A DNA stretch of 64,000 bases, from contig VLTH01000001.1 of the NCBI GenBank assembly GCA_008125075.1, positions 484,407-548,406 on the forward strand. The letters are read 5' to 3'. The position numbers and the translations under genes were made by a program. Under the pieces are notes generated by a model that worked only from the letters and a program-made list of their open reading frames with translations, was not told the DNA's origin and ran no database searches. Within the stretch, counting starts at the first letter, position 1; each line of letters starts with the position of its first letter. The stretch is from Acetivibrio alkalicellulosi. GTDB taxonomy: Bacteria > Bacillota > Clostridia > Acetivibrionales > Acetivibrionaceae. Shown in pieces: positions 1 through 6,876 of the stretch.

Positions 1-685
1 CCAACATAATTGAGAAGGGATTTGTTGCTTTAGTGGTGGATGCTTCTATAATATGATTTAAGGCATCAACTGACACATAAGTAGTCTGATTTGCAGGAAG
101 TTTGGTCATAAACTGAGGGTCATCAATAGAGTAAAGTGGGTATATCACATCATAGGCTATAGCCGGTTTATATTCCTTTTCAAGTATACTGACTACTGCA
201 AAACGATTGGCTTCAGTTCCAGTTCCATGAGTAAGGTTGACTGCAATGATAGGAACTGCTTTTGATGGCGTAAATTGAAACTCATAAAGGTCAGTTGCAT
301 TTTTATCTGGGTATTCCAGAAGGATTGCTGCACTTTTAGCAGCATCTATCGGACTGCCTCCTCCAATACCTATAACTGCCTTAGCACCAATACTCATTCC
401 AAGCTTGACAGCTTCATCTACCTGTTGAACTGTTGGATTTGGAGTTACTTTGTTGTACAACTCATATTGCATACCATTCTCTTTTAGTGCTGCTTCTACA
501 TAGTCCCATGCGCCGGTTTTTTTATAGGCTCCTTGTCCTGTGACAATAACAACACTACTTATACCCATGTTTTTAAGCTCTTTTGCTATGTCATTCATTT
601 TCTTGATAGCTCCAACTCCAAGATAAACATTGGTTTTACATCTTATTTCTCTTACTTCATTTATTGGCATCTTATTTTCCCACAC
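1..685 (-). CDS. Iron-containing alcohol dehydrogenase, N-terminal part (runs off the window)
   Basis: NAD(P)-dependent, group III metal-dependent alcohol dehydrogenase, probably cytoplasmic and fermentative. About 228 residues are visible; the C-terminal half lies beyond base 1. The translation shows the nucleotide-binding motif GGGSPIDAAK, the following THGTGTEAN segment (the family's TxGTGxE region), and DALNHIIEA, which carries the first metal-ligand Asp and His. The remaining two His ligands should be in the missing part. The start is GTG at 685: an AGGAGGAG ribosome site sits about 6 bases upstream, while the in-frame ATG at 670 is too far from it. Substrate cannot be assigned. The family call is secure from the motifs. 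Confidence 0.9.
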   Translation of the reverse strand, partial: MWENKMPINEVREIRCKTNVYLGVGAIKKMNDIAKELKNMGISSVVIVTGQGAYKKTGAWDYVEAALKENGMQYELYNKVTPNPTVQQVDEAVKLGMSIGAKAVIGIGGGSPIDAAKSAAILLEYPDKNATDLYEFQFTPSKAVPIIAVNLTHGTGTEANRFAVVSILEKEYKPAIAYDVIYPLYSIDDPQFMTKLPANQTTYVSVDALNHIIEASTTKATNPFSIML

Positions 686-817
686 AAAAACTCCTCCTTT
701 ATTAATATAATTAATTTTTTAATATTATCCCCAAGCATTATTATATATAATATTACTACTTATAGCAAGCAATACCTTAGTTAGTAGATTGTGCAAAGTA
801 AATGCTCTTAGTCGAGG

Positions 818-892
818 AGCATTTACAGGCTCTAAACTGCGAAACTTTAGTTTCTGGAATATCTTTCTTCACATTTGTTACATGAACCCGTT
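818..892 (+). repeat. Dispersed conserved-loop repeat (family A), long form
   Basis: About 75 bases that recur with small changes at 3147-3212, 4466-4542, 5420-5495 and, inverted, at 46514-46590. Shared blocks are GAGCATTTACAGGCTCTA, AACTTAAGTT-like, GGAATAT and TTCTTCACATTTGTTACATG. It lies just upstream of the promoter of the ABC-F leader. No coding capacity is seen. Its origin (mobile or regulatory) is unknown. Confidence 0.7.
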
Positions 893-905
893 ACTATCTG
901 TGTAC

Positions 906-934
906 TTGAACAAAGGAAACTTATGTGGTAAAAT
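906..934 (+). promoter_or_regulatory. Sigma-A-type promoter of the ABC-F leader
   Basis: TTGAAC (906-911), a 17-base spacer and TAAAAT (929-934). Transcription would start near 941, placing the AAGGAGGTG ribosome site of the leader ORF almost at the 5' end of the RNA, an arrangement typical of attenuator leaders. Confidence 0.6.
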
Positions 935-954
935 TTAATAAAGGAGGTGAAAGG

Positions 955-1071
955 GTGAAAACATCAGCTAATTATAACAATATTCTTGATAGACTCGATT
1001 GCTATGTTGGAAATATTTCAGCATATGTATCTTTTAAAGGGAGGAGTCTGTCTAAAAAGGAATATATGTGA
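955..1071 (+). CDS. Putative 38-residue leader peptide upstream of the ABC-F gene
   Basis: A GTG-started short ORF with a very strong AAGGAGGTGA ribosome site at 941-950, right after the predicted transcription start. The product begins VKTSANYNNILDRLD and has no recognisable domain. Its stop (TGA, 1069-1071) lies three bases before a second short ORF, so translation of the two could be coupled. The combination of strong initiation, short length and a following intrinsic hairpin is what ribosome-mediated attenuators look like. It could instead be a functional small protein. I do not recognise the peptide. Confidence 0.45.
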   Translation: MKTSANYNNILDRLDCYVGNISAYVSFKGRSLSKKEYM

Positions 1072-1074
1072 TTT

Positions 1075-1107
1075 ATGAGCTGGTGGATCATCATTTACCA
1101 AATATAA
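1075..1107 (+). CDS. Putative 10-residue leader peptide MSWWIIIYQI
   Basis: Short ATG ORF (ten codons plus stop) starting three bases after the stop of the 38-codon leader ORF. Its own ribosome site is weak (AAGG about 15 bases upstream), so it would depend on re-initiation. The codons overlap a small hairpin (TGGT...ACCA). The hydrophobic WWIIIY stretch resembles, in style only, antibiotic-sensing stalling peptides of erm and ABC-F genes. Its translation is inference. Confidence 0.3.
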   Translation: MSWWIIIYQI

Positions 1108-1117
1108 AATTGTATTT

Positions 1118-1242
1118 ATGCCTAGGTGATTCTCTTGCCTAGGTTTTTTTGATGTTACAATAATAATATTGTATTTTAATATTAATCCTTTAAATGCCTG
1201 GGCTGAGGAATCCTTATCCACCATAAGCTTTATCCTAGGCAT
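1118..1242 (+). promoter_or_regulatory. Attenuator with alternative CCTAGG-based hairpins
   Basis: Four mutually complementary segments are present: ATGCCTAGG (1118-1126), GCCTAGG (1137-1143) followed by seven T (1144-1150), ATGCCTGGG (1194-1202) and CCTAGGCAT (1234-1242). Pairing 1-2 makes an intrinsic terminator. Pairing 3-4 makes a 9-bp hairpin immediately upstream of the GAAAGGAG ribosome site of the ABC-F gene. Pairing 1-4 (9 bp, perfect) would exclude both. This switch, placed between leader ORFs and an ABC-F gene, matches the known design of drug-inducible ABC-F leaders. The inducer is unknown. Confidence 0.6.
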
Positions 1243-1255
1243 GAAAGGAGATACT

Positions 1256-3145
1256 ATGATTGATATTAAAGTACAGGACTTAAACAAATATTATGGAAGT
1301 AACCATATAATAAAAGGAATTTCCTTTGAAATTTTAAAAGGAGAAAAAGTCGGACTTCTTGGGAAAAATGGGTCAGGTAAGACAACACTTTTTAAAGTGT
1401 TGTCAGAAAGAGAACAATTTGAAAGTGGGACTATATATAGAGCATCAGGAAAAATAATTGAAATACTTGATCAGATACCTGTAGTTGAGGACAAATATAC
1501 CGTCGAAGATGTTTTGCAAAATGCTTTTGAAGATATATTTATACTTTCTGATGAAATGAGGAGGCTAGAAGGGTTAATTGAAAAAAATCATTTAGATGAA
1601 AGACTAATAAATAGATATGGAAAACTTCAAACAGAGTATGAAGGTTTAGGTGGATATGACTTTGAAAGCAAAATAGATAAAATTTGTAATGGCATGAAAA
1701 TAAGTAGTGAGATGAGAATTCAACTTTTTAATAGTTTAAGTCAGGGCGAGAAAACAAGAGTCAATTTAGCAAGAATACTATTGAGAAATTCAGATATTCT
1801 TTTATTAGATGAGCCAACAAATCATTTAGATATGGAATCAATAAAATGGCTGGAAGATTATTTGTCAAACTTTACAGGAACAGTTATTGCAGTATCCCAT
1901 GATAGATGTTTTCTTGACAATGTAGTAAGCAGGATAATAGAAATTCATGAGGGTGAATTAAGCTTTTATGAGGGGAATTACAGCTTTTATGTTGAAGAAA
2001 AAGAAAGAAGATACTCTATTGAGAAGAAGAAATATGAACAGCAACAAAAGAAAATCCATCAACTCCAGGAAGCGGCAAAAAGAATGCATGAGTGGGCTAA
2101 AAATGCAGACAATCCATCTATGCACAAAAGAGCTTTTTCTATTGAAAAAAGGATAGAGAGAATAGATAAGATAGATAAGCCTGTTGTAGAAAAGAAAATT
2201 AAGTCAGAATTTAAGGAAAAGAAATTTTCTAGTGATGAAATAGTTGTATTTTCAAATGTAAGTAAGGGGTACGATGATAAACTACTATTTTCTGATTTGA
2301 CTATAAAAATTAGAAGAAATGACAGGATTGCAATAGTTGGAAACAATGGATGTGGAAAGTCTACACTTATTAAACTTATTACAGGGGACGAAGCTCCACA
2401 AAAAGGTAATATTGTGCTGAGTAACAGTATAAATATGGCTTATATGCCTCAAGTTATTGAATTTAATAATGTAGAAGCAACTGTTTTGGAAACTATACGA
2501 TATGAGTTTGAGGTTTGTGAGGACAAAGGAAGAAAAATCTTATCTGCCTTTCGTTTTAAAGGGAAAGATGTATTTAAAAAAGTAGGTATGCTTTCGGGAG
2601 GTGAAAAAAGCAGATTAAGACTATGTATGTTAATGCAAAGTGAAATTAATTTTCTATTATTAGACGAACCTACAAATCATTTGGATATATATACAAGAAG
2701 ATGGATTGAAGATGCAGTTTCCCAATTTAACGGTACAATGTTGTTTATTTCACATGACAGATATTTTATTAATAAATTTGCAACTAGAATATGGGATATC
2801 AGTCAGGGAGAAATATATAACTTTGATGGTACATTTTCTAAGTACTGTGAATGGAAACAAAAGAATATGAAACTGCCAAAAAAACCAGTGGCAAAAACAA
2901 CATTAACAACTAAATCAAAACATTCACATAATAAAGATAAATCTTGTGAAGAAGCTAAGGCAAAGGATATTCAGAATGTTGAAAATCAGATATTTGAAGC
3001 AGAAAACAAGTTAAAGAAATTATGTGATGAAATGAATATAGTTACAAGTGATTCAGAAAAACTAAATAGTTTATACGAAAAGAAACTTGACATTGAGAAG
3101 GAGATTGACTTGCTGTACAACAAATGGGGTTTTTTAACACAATAA
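1256..3145 (+). CDS. ABC-F family ATPase, candidate ribosome-protection or translation factor
   Basis: A soluble protein of 629 residues with two ABC domains and no membrane segments. Domain 1 has Walker A GKNGSGKTT, signature LSQGEKTR, Walker B DEPTNHLD and H-switch SHDR. Domain 2 has GNNGCGKST, LSGGEKSR, DEPTNHLD and SHDR. A charged inter-domain linker lies around residues 240-310 and a C-terminal coiled-coil tail from about 540. All catalytic motifs are intact. ABC-F proteins act in the ribosomal E site, as housekeeping factors or as antibiotic-protection proteins. Start: ATG 1256 has AAAGGAG at good spacing; upstream in-frame codons lie inside the attenuator hairpin. The attenuator argues for inducible, resistance-type expression, but the drug class cannot be told from sequence. 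Confidence 0.9.
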   Translation: MIDIKVQDLNKYYGSNHIIKGISFEILKGEKVGLLGKNGSGKTTLFKVLSEREQFESGTIYRASGKIIEILDQIPVVEDKYTVEDVLQNAFEDIFILSDEMRRLEGLIEKNHLDERLINRYGKLQTEYEGLGGYDFESKIDKICNGMKISSEMRIQLFNSLSQGEKTRVNLARILLRNSDILLLDEPTNHLDMESIKWLEDYLSNFTGTVIAVSHDRCFLDNVVSRIIEIHEGELSFYEGNYSFYVEEKERRYSIEKKKYEQQQKKIHQLQEAAKRMHEWAKNADNPSMHKRAFSIEKRIERIDKIDKPVVEKKIKSEFKEKKFSSDEIVVFSNVSKGYDDKLLFSDLTIKIRRNDRIAIVGNNGCGKSTLIKLITGDEAPQKGNIVLSNSINMAYMPQVIEFNNVEATVLETIRYEFEVCEDKGRKILSAFRFKGKDVFKKVGMLSGGEKSRLRLCMLMQSEINFLLLDEPTNHLDIYTRRWIEDAVSQFNGTMLFISHDRYFINKFATRIWDISQGEIYNFDGTFSKYCEWKQKNMKLPKKPVAKTTLTTKSKHSHNKDKSCEEAKAKDIQNVENQIFEAENKLKKLCDEMNIVTSDSEKLNSLYEKKLDIEKEIDLLYNKWGFLTQ

Positions 3146-3146
3146 A

Positions 3147-3212
3147 GCTTAGGCTCTTAACTGGGCAACTTAAGCATCTGGAATGTTTACCTCGCTTTTG
3201 TTAAACACACCC
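3147..3212 (+). repeat. Family A dispersed repeat, diverged copy
   Basis: Follows the ABC-F stop codon directly. It shares GGCTCTTAACTGGGCAACTT, TGGAATGTTTAC and AACACACCCTG with the copies at 818 and 4466. More diverged than the others. Confidence 0.5.
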
Positions 3213-3229
3213 TGAGCCCAAAATATGTA

Positions 3230-3258
3230 TTGACGTATATGTAGTTTTTGAATATAAT
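3230..3258 (+). promoter_or_regulatory. Promoter of the NiCo riboswitch / cation exporter
   Basis: TTGACG (3230-3235), a 17-base spacer and a consensus TATAAT (3253-3258). Predicted start near 3265, about 30 bases before the aptamer. Confidence 0.7.
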
Positions 3259-3293
3259 GTTATAAAACACTCTTTGCACTGCATATAATTTAC

Positions 3294-3421
3294 AGTACAA
3301 ACTGAGCAGGCCATTAATTATTTAATTTATGGAGCCGGGCCGCGGTAAAGTGGCAGCAGATGTAGAAATTGGGGCATCTGTGGGACAGTAGTTACTATTA
3401 TTGTTCCATAGGTGTTTTTTT
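3294..3421 (+). promoter_or_regulatory. NiCo (czcD-motif) transition-metal riboswitch with expression platform
   Basis: The aptamer (about 3294-3396) shows conserved czcD-motif blocks in order: AACTGAGCAGGC, a hairpin closed by CCAT/ATGG, GAGCCGGGC, GGCAGCAGATG and CATCTGTGGGACAGT. Arms AGTA..ACTG and CAGT..TACT form P1, and CAGATG/CATCTG form the last helix. Bases 3374-3392 can instead pair over 19 continuous positions (with G-U pairs) to 3397-3415, followed by TTTTTTT, giving a terminator that consumes the 3' side of the aptamer. This predicts metal-induced read-through into the CDF gene, the known logic for Ni2+/Co2+ (and reportedly Fe2+) sensing. Aptamer recognition is from remembered family sequence, not a covariance-model search. 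Confidence 0.88.
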
Positions 3422-3528
3422 GTACTTCCTAAAGGAATGGTAATAGAAGATTTAAAAGTCTTAATAAATGTTTTGCATGTGCCATAGAGCTATCTTTTTC
3501 TAATTAATTTATGATGGAGGTATCTATT

Positions 3529-4434
3529 ATGGAACAAACAAATGAGTTTACAAACACTAGGGAATCAAAAAAAATTGCCATGAAAGTATCTGTAACAAGT
3601 ATTATTGTAAACATTGTTCTAGCTCTTTTGAAAATCTTAGCAGGTATATTTGCAAAATCTGGAGCAATGATTTCTGATGGGGTACATTCGGCTTCTGATG
3701 TATTTAGCACGTTTATAGTTATTATTGGCGTTAACATCTCAAGTAAAAAGCCCGATAAAGATCATCAATATGGACATGAGCGATTAGAATGTGTGGCATC
3801 TATTATACTTGCGATTATATTAGCTGTTGCAGGGTTAGGTATTGGATTAGGTGGAATAGAAAAAATATTAAGTAGAAATTATGATGAAATAGGAATACCG
3901 GGAGCGCTAGCGCTAATTGCTGCAATTATATCTATGGGTATAAAAGAATGGATGTATTGGTTTACCAGAGGGGCGGCTAAGAAAATTAATTCTGGAGCAT
4001 TAATGGCGGATGCATGGCACCACCGTTCAGACGCATTATCCTCAGTTGGTGCATTTATAGGTATTTTTGGTGCACGTATGGGTTTTCCAATACTTGATCC
4101 AGTTGCAAGTGTTGTAATATGCATATTTATTGGTAAAGCATCATTTGATATTTTTAAGGAAGCAATTGATAAATTAGTGGATAAATCTTGTGATCAAGAG
4201 ACAGTAGAAAAAATTAAAAACCTAATAAATAAGCAAGATGGAGTGTTGCAAATTGATGAAATCAGAACCAGATTATTTGGTGCTAAAATATATATTGACG
4301 TAGAAATTGCAGCAGATGGTTTAAAGACTCTAAATGAAACCCATGCCATTGCTGAGAAAGTGCATGATGCAATTGAAAGGGAATTTGCAATGGTAAAACA
4401 CTGTATGGTACATGTAAACCCTATTTCAAAGTAA
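3529..4434 (+). CDS. CDF-family divalent metal cation efflux protein
   Basis: About 301 residues; cation diffusion facilitator (FieF/MamM/ZitB-like) exporting divalent metals by proton antiport across the cell membrane. It has six hydrophobic segments in the first ~210 residues and a cytoplasmic C-terminal domain. Metal-site motifs are SDGVHSASD (TM2) and DAWHHRSDALSS (TM5, HxxxD). Start: ATG 3529 has GGAGG nine bases upstream; the ATG at 3511 lacks a ribosome site and lies upstream of that GGAGG. The riboswitch in front points to Ni2+, Co2+ or Fe2+ as regulating, and probably exported, metals. Single-gene transcription unit ending in a CGGGGC-GCTAT-GCCCCG hairpin. Confidence 0.93.
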   Translation: MEQTNEFTNTRESKKIAMKVSVTSIIVNIVLALLKILAGIFAKSGAMISDGVHSASDVFSTFIVIIGVNISSKKPDKDHQYGHERLECVASIILAIILAVAGLGIGLGGIEKILSRNYDEIGIPGALALIAAIISMGIKEWMYWFTRGAAKKINSGALMADAWHHRSDALSSVGAFIGIFGARMGFPILDPVASVVICIFIGKASFDIFKEAIDKLVDKSCDQETVEKIKNLINKQDGVLQIDEIRTRLFGAKIYIDVEIAADGLKTLNETHAIAEKVHDAIEREFAMVKHCMVHVNPISK

Positions 4435-4445
4435 ATACAATAAAG

Positions 4446-4465
4446 TTCGGGGCGCTATGCCCCGA
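4446..4465 (+). terminator. Hairpin after the cation exporter gene
   Basis: CGGGGC-GCTAT-GCCCCG stem-loop 12 bases after the CDF stop codon, without a clear U-tract. The loop and arms resemble the GGGGC-TCGAT-GCCCC core of the 63-bp repeat at 12928, so it may be a relic of that family. Confidence 0.45.
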
Positions 4466-4542
4466 GCAGCATTTACAGGCTCTAGACTGGGTAACTTAAG
4501 TTTATGGAATATTTTTCCTTAACTATTGTATACACACCCGCT
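4466..4542 (+). repeat. Family A dispersed repeat
   Basis: Nearly the same arrangement as at 818: AGCATTTACAGGCTCTAGAC, GTAACTTAAGTTTATGGAAT, then TTTTTCCTTAACTATTG and ACACACCCG. Sits between the convergent CDF and cupin genes. Confidence 0.65.
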
Positions 4543-4596
4543 TAAGCTTATGTTATAGACGTTAATATAAAAGTATGTTAAAAACAAATTAGTATA

Positions 4597-5178
4597 TCAT
4601 TGGTCGTGGTTATCATGGGCGGCTTCTGCAATTGCTTTAGTTTCGTGAACTGTACCAAATGGATGCTCAGGAGGAGCATAAATTGAGTACAATTTAAGAG
4701 GTCTATTGCCTGTGTTGATTAAATTGTGCCATTTACCAGCAGGTACAAAAATTACATAATCAGCACTTACTCTTCTTTGGAAATCTAGATTAGTTTTACT
4801 ATCACCCATTTGAGCAAGCCCTTGACCTTCTTCAATTCGAATAAATTGATCGTGATCAGGGTGAACTTCTAAACCTATATCATCTCCAACTTGTATACTC
4901 ATTAAGGTGAGTTGTAAATACTTACCAGTCCATAGAGCTATACGAAAATTCTTATTTTGTTTGGTGGCTTTTTCAATATTAACAACATAGGGATTTGATC
5001 CATAATCTTTTAATTGAATATGCTGTGTTTCACAAGAAAAAGGCATAGGTTGATTCCAAAAGCCTGGATTACTCATTGGCATATTTATTAAATAAGAGTA
5101 GGGATATATATTATATGGATCATACATCTGTGGGCTAACATAATAGGGATGTGGATATTTGTCATACATATTATACAC
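4597..5178 (-). CDS. Cupin-domain protein with Tyr/Pro/Met-rich N-terminus
   Basis: About 193 residues. The N-terminal ~55 residues are a low-complexity Tyr/Pro/Asn/Met tract (starting VYNMYDKYPHPYYVSP). The rest is a double-stranded beta-helix cupin with metal-site residues in GLEVHPDHDQFIRIEEGQG (HxH...E) and PAGKWHNLINTG (late His), plus the MGDSKTNLDFQRR stretch common in clostridial relatives. Ligand or reaction unknown. Start: the GTG at 5178 has AAAGGA at nine bases; the ATG at 5196 has no ribosome site, so a start there (199 residues) is less likely. Monocistronic, divergent from the TetR promoter region. Confidence 0.8.
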   Translation of the reverse strand: MYNMYDKYPHPYYVSPQMYDPYNIYPYSYLINMPMSNPGFWNQPMPFSCETQHIQLKDYGSNPYVVNIEKATKQNKNFRIALWTGKYLQLTLMSIQVGDDIGLEVHPDHDQFIRIEEGQGLAQMGDSKTNLDFQRRVSADYVIFVPAGKWHNLINTGNRPLKLYSIYAPPEHPFGTVHETKAIAEAAHDNHDQ

Positions 5179-5283
5179 AAGGCTCATTCCTTTCATAAAT
5201 TTATAATAATATCATATGTTTTAGATTTATAAGTTGTGAATTATGTAAGCAAGAATAATATGTTCAAAAAAAAGGAAAAGGTA

Positions 5284-5326
5284 TTGAAAAAATATATGAT
5301 TTATGATAAAATATGAACACGTTCAT
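5284..5326 (+). promoter_or_regulatory. Promoter with inverted-repeat operator for the TetR efflux operon
   Basis: TTGAAA (5284-5289), 17-base spacer, TAAAAT (5307-5312). Directly after the -10 box comes ATGAAC-AC-GTTCAT (5313-5326), perfect 6-base arms over the transcription start, with a related half-site GAGTTCAT at about 5335. This is where an autorepressing TetR protein would bind. It lies about 225 bases upstream of the tetR-type gene because a family A repeat occupies the leader. Confidence 0.6.
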
Positions 5327-5419
5327 AAATGAGCGAGTTCATATTTTGCTGTTCTTCTCAATAAATTTGATTTTAGCAAACTTTTTGTGCTGAAATGGGA
5401 AGAGAGTTTAGCAAAGACT

Positions 5420-5495
5420 CCGAGGAGTATTTACACGCTTTAAACTGCGTAACTTAAGTTGATGGAATATTTCTCTTTGCATGTATTAAGTGTAC
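5420..5495 (+). repeat. Family A dispersed repeat inside the TetR operon leader
   Basis: GAGGAGTATTTACACGCTTT, AACTGCGTAACTTAAGTT, GATGGAATATTTCTCTTTGC and a diverged end. Lies between the operator-promoter and the first gene of the operon, so it should be transcribed as part of the mRNA leader. Confidence 0.6.
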
Positions 5496-5552
5496 CTTAA
5501 ATTGATCTTTAATTGCAGTTTATACTGACGTTTATTATAAAGGATGGATTAT

Positions 5553-6152
5553 ATGGGATTGAGAAGTGAAAAAAAGATAATTATACGTGAAAAAATTTTA
5601 AAAGCAGCCAGCCAGCTTCTTTTAATTAATGGTTATGAAAATACAACTACAGATCAAATAGCCCAAAAAGCAGGTATAGGGGCAGGAACCCTTTATAATT
5701 ATTTTAAATCAAAAGCTGATATATTTATAGAAGTATTTGCAGAAGAATTTGAGGATGATGAAAATACAATAGAAATAAAAGAGTACAACATTGATTGTGC
5801 AACAGATATAATTTTATCCTATGGTATGAGTCATATAGGAAAGATTATGAATTTTAGTAAAAACATATTAAAGGACTTGACAGTAGCAGCATTTGGAATG
5901 TACAAAAAAAACCCCAGACTTTTTAGAAAAATGATTGATATGGATTATAAAATGATGGATAAATTCTCTTTATTAATAAACCAATTGAAAGAAAAAAATG
6001 TTTTGTCCCATGATATTAATACAAAAGATGCAGTTGAACTTATATATAGCGCCATGTCATACGAGTTTCTTATATACTTATTTGAAGACGATAAAAATAT
6101 AGATGAAGTAGAAGAGAACATAAAAAGAAAAGTAAAGATAATACTTAAATAG
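5553..6152 (+). CDS. TetR-family transcriptional regulator
   Basis: About 199 residues. The N-terminal helix-turn-helix spans roughly residues 10-55, with the TetR signature TTTDQIAQKAGIGAGTLYNY and then FKSKADIF. The C-terminal all-helical part is the variable ligand-binding domain. ATG 5553 is chosen because AAAGGATG lies at suitable spacing; an ATG at 5544 overlaps that ribosome site. First gene of an operon with an ATPase, a permease and a membrane-fusion adaptor, so it most likely represses its own efflux system through the palindrome at 5313-5326. Ligand unknown. Confidence 0.9.
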   Translation: MGLRSEKKIIIREKILKAASQLLLINGYENTTTDQIAQKAGIGAGTLYNYFKSKADIFIEVFAEEFEDDENTIEIKEYNIDCATDIILSYGMSHIGKIMNFSKNILKDLTVAAFGMYKKNPRLFRKMIDMDYKMMDKFSLLINQLKEKNVLSHDINTKDAVELIYSAMSYEFLIYLFEDDKNIDEVEENIKRKVKIILK

Positions 6153-6168
6153 CCGAAAGCAGGTGAAT

Positions 6169-6876
6169 ATGATGAGCATAATACTTAGTGCTACCAATCT
6201 TTCTAAGTTTTATCAAATGGGTGAAGTTCAGGTTAAAGCACTCAACGCGGTAGATTTTGAAATTCACCAGGGTGAATTTGTTGTGGTTTTAGGACCTAGT
6301 GGATCTGGAAAGAGTACTATGTTAAATATGATTGGAGGTATGGATAAGGCTACAGGGGGAGAAATTTATTATAAAGGCAAGCCGCTACATAATGCAACAG
6401 AAAAGCAGTTGACTCAATATCGCAGAAATGCAGTAGGCTTTGTCTTTCAGTTTTATAATCTTATGCCCAATTTAACAGCGCTAGAAAACATCAAGTTGTC
6501 TGTTGAAATAGCAAGTAATCCGTTAGATGTCAATATGGTAATGGATGAAGTAGGTCTTTTAGACAGAGCGGATCATTTTCCATCCCAGCTATCAGGTGGT
6601 CAACAGCAAAGGGTTGCTATTGCAAGAGCAGTTGCAAAAAATCCTGATATTTTACTATGCGACGAGCCTACCGGAGCACTAGATACTTCTACTGGAATTC
6701 AGGTTTTAAAACTATTGCAGGACTTTAATCAAAAACACAGAAAAACAGTGATTATTATTACCCACAATTCAGGAATATCAAGAATGGCAGATCGGGTCTT
6801 TCATATGCACGATGGTAAAATAGACAAAATAGAAATTATTGATACCCCCATGCAACCGGCGGAGGTGGAATGGTAG
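6169..6876 (+). CDS. ABC transporter ATP-binding protein, MacB/LolD type
   Basis: About 235 residues, one complete ABC domain: Walker A GPSGSGKST, Q-loop region VFQFYNLMP, signature LSGGQQQRVAIARA, Walker B ILLCDEPTGALD and H-loop IITHN. The GALD variant of the D-loop is typical of the MacB/LolD/FtsE branch that partners FtsX-like permeases. GTG 6163, ATG 6169 and ATG 6172 are all in frame; ATG 6169 is preferred because AGGTG lies just upstream, with 6172 nearly as good. It ends on the base before the permease start codon, so translation is coupled. Confidence 0.93.
   Translation: MMSIILSATNLSKFYQMGEVQVKALNAVDFEIHQGEFVVVLGPSGSGKSTMLNMIGGMDKATGGEIYYKGKPLHNATEKQLTQYRRNAVGFVFQFYNLMPNLTALENIKLSVEIASNPLDVNMVMDEVGLLDRADHFPSQLSGGQQQRVAIARAVAKNPDILLCDEPTGALDTSTGIQVLKLLQDFNQKHRKTVIIITHNSGISRMADRVFHMHDGKIDKIEIIDTPMQPAEVEW

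Noticed and set aside
275..784. Plus-strand reading frames opposite the alcohol dehydrogenase
   Set aside because: Antisense to a gene with clear dehydrogenase motifs; products have no recognisable features.
3329..3391. Twenty-codon ORF starting MEPGRGKVAADVEIG
   Set aside because: No ribosome site and it lies wholly inside the NiCo aptamer, which explains its conserved GC-rich sequence.
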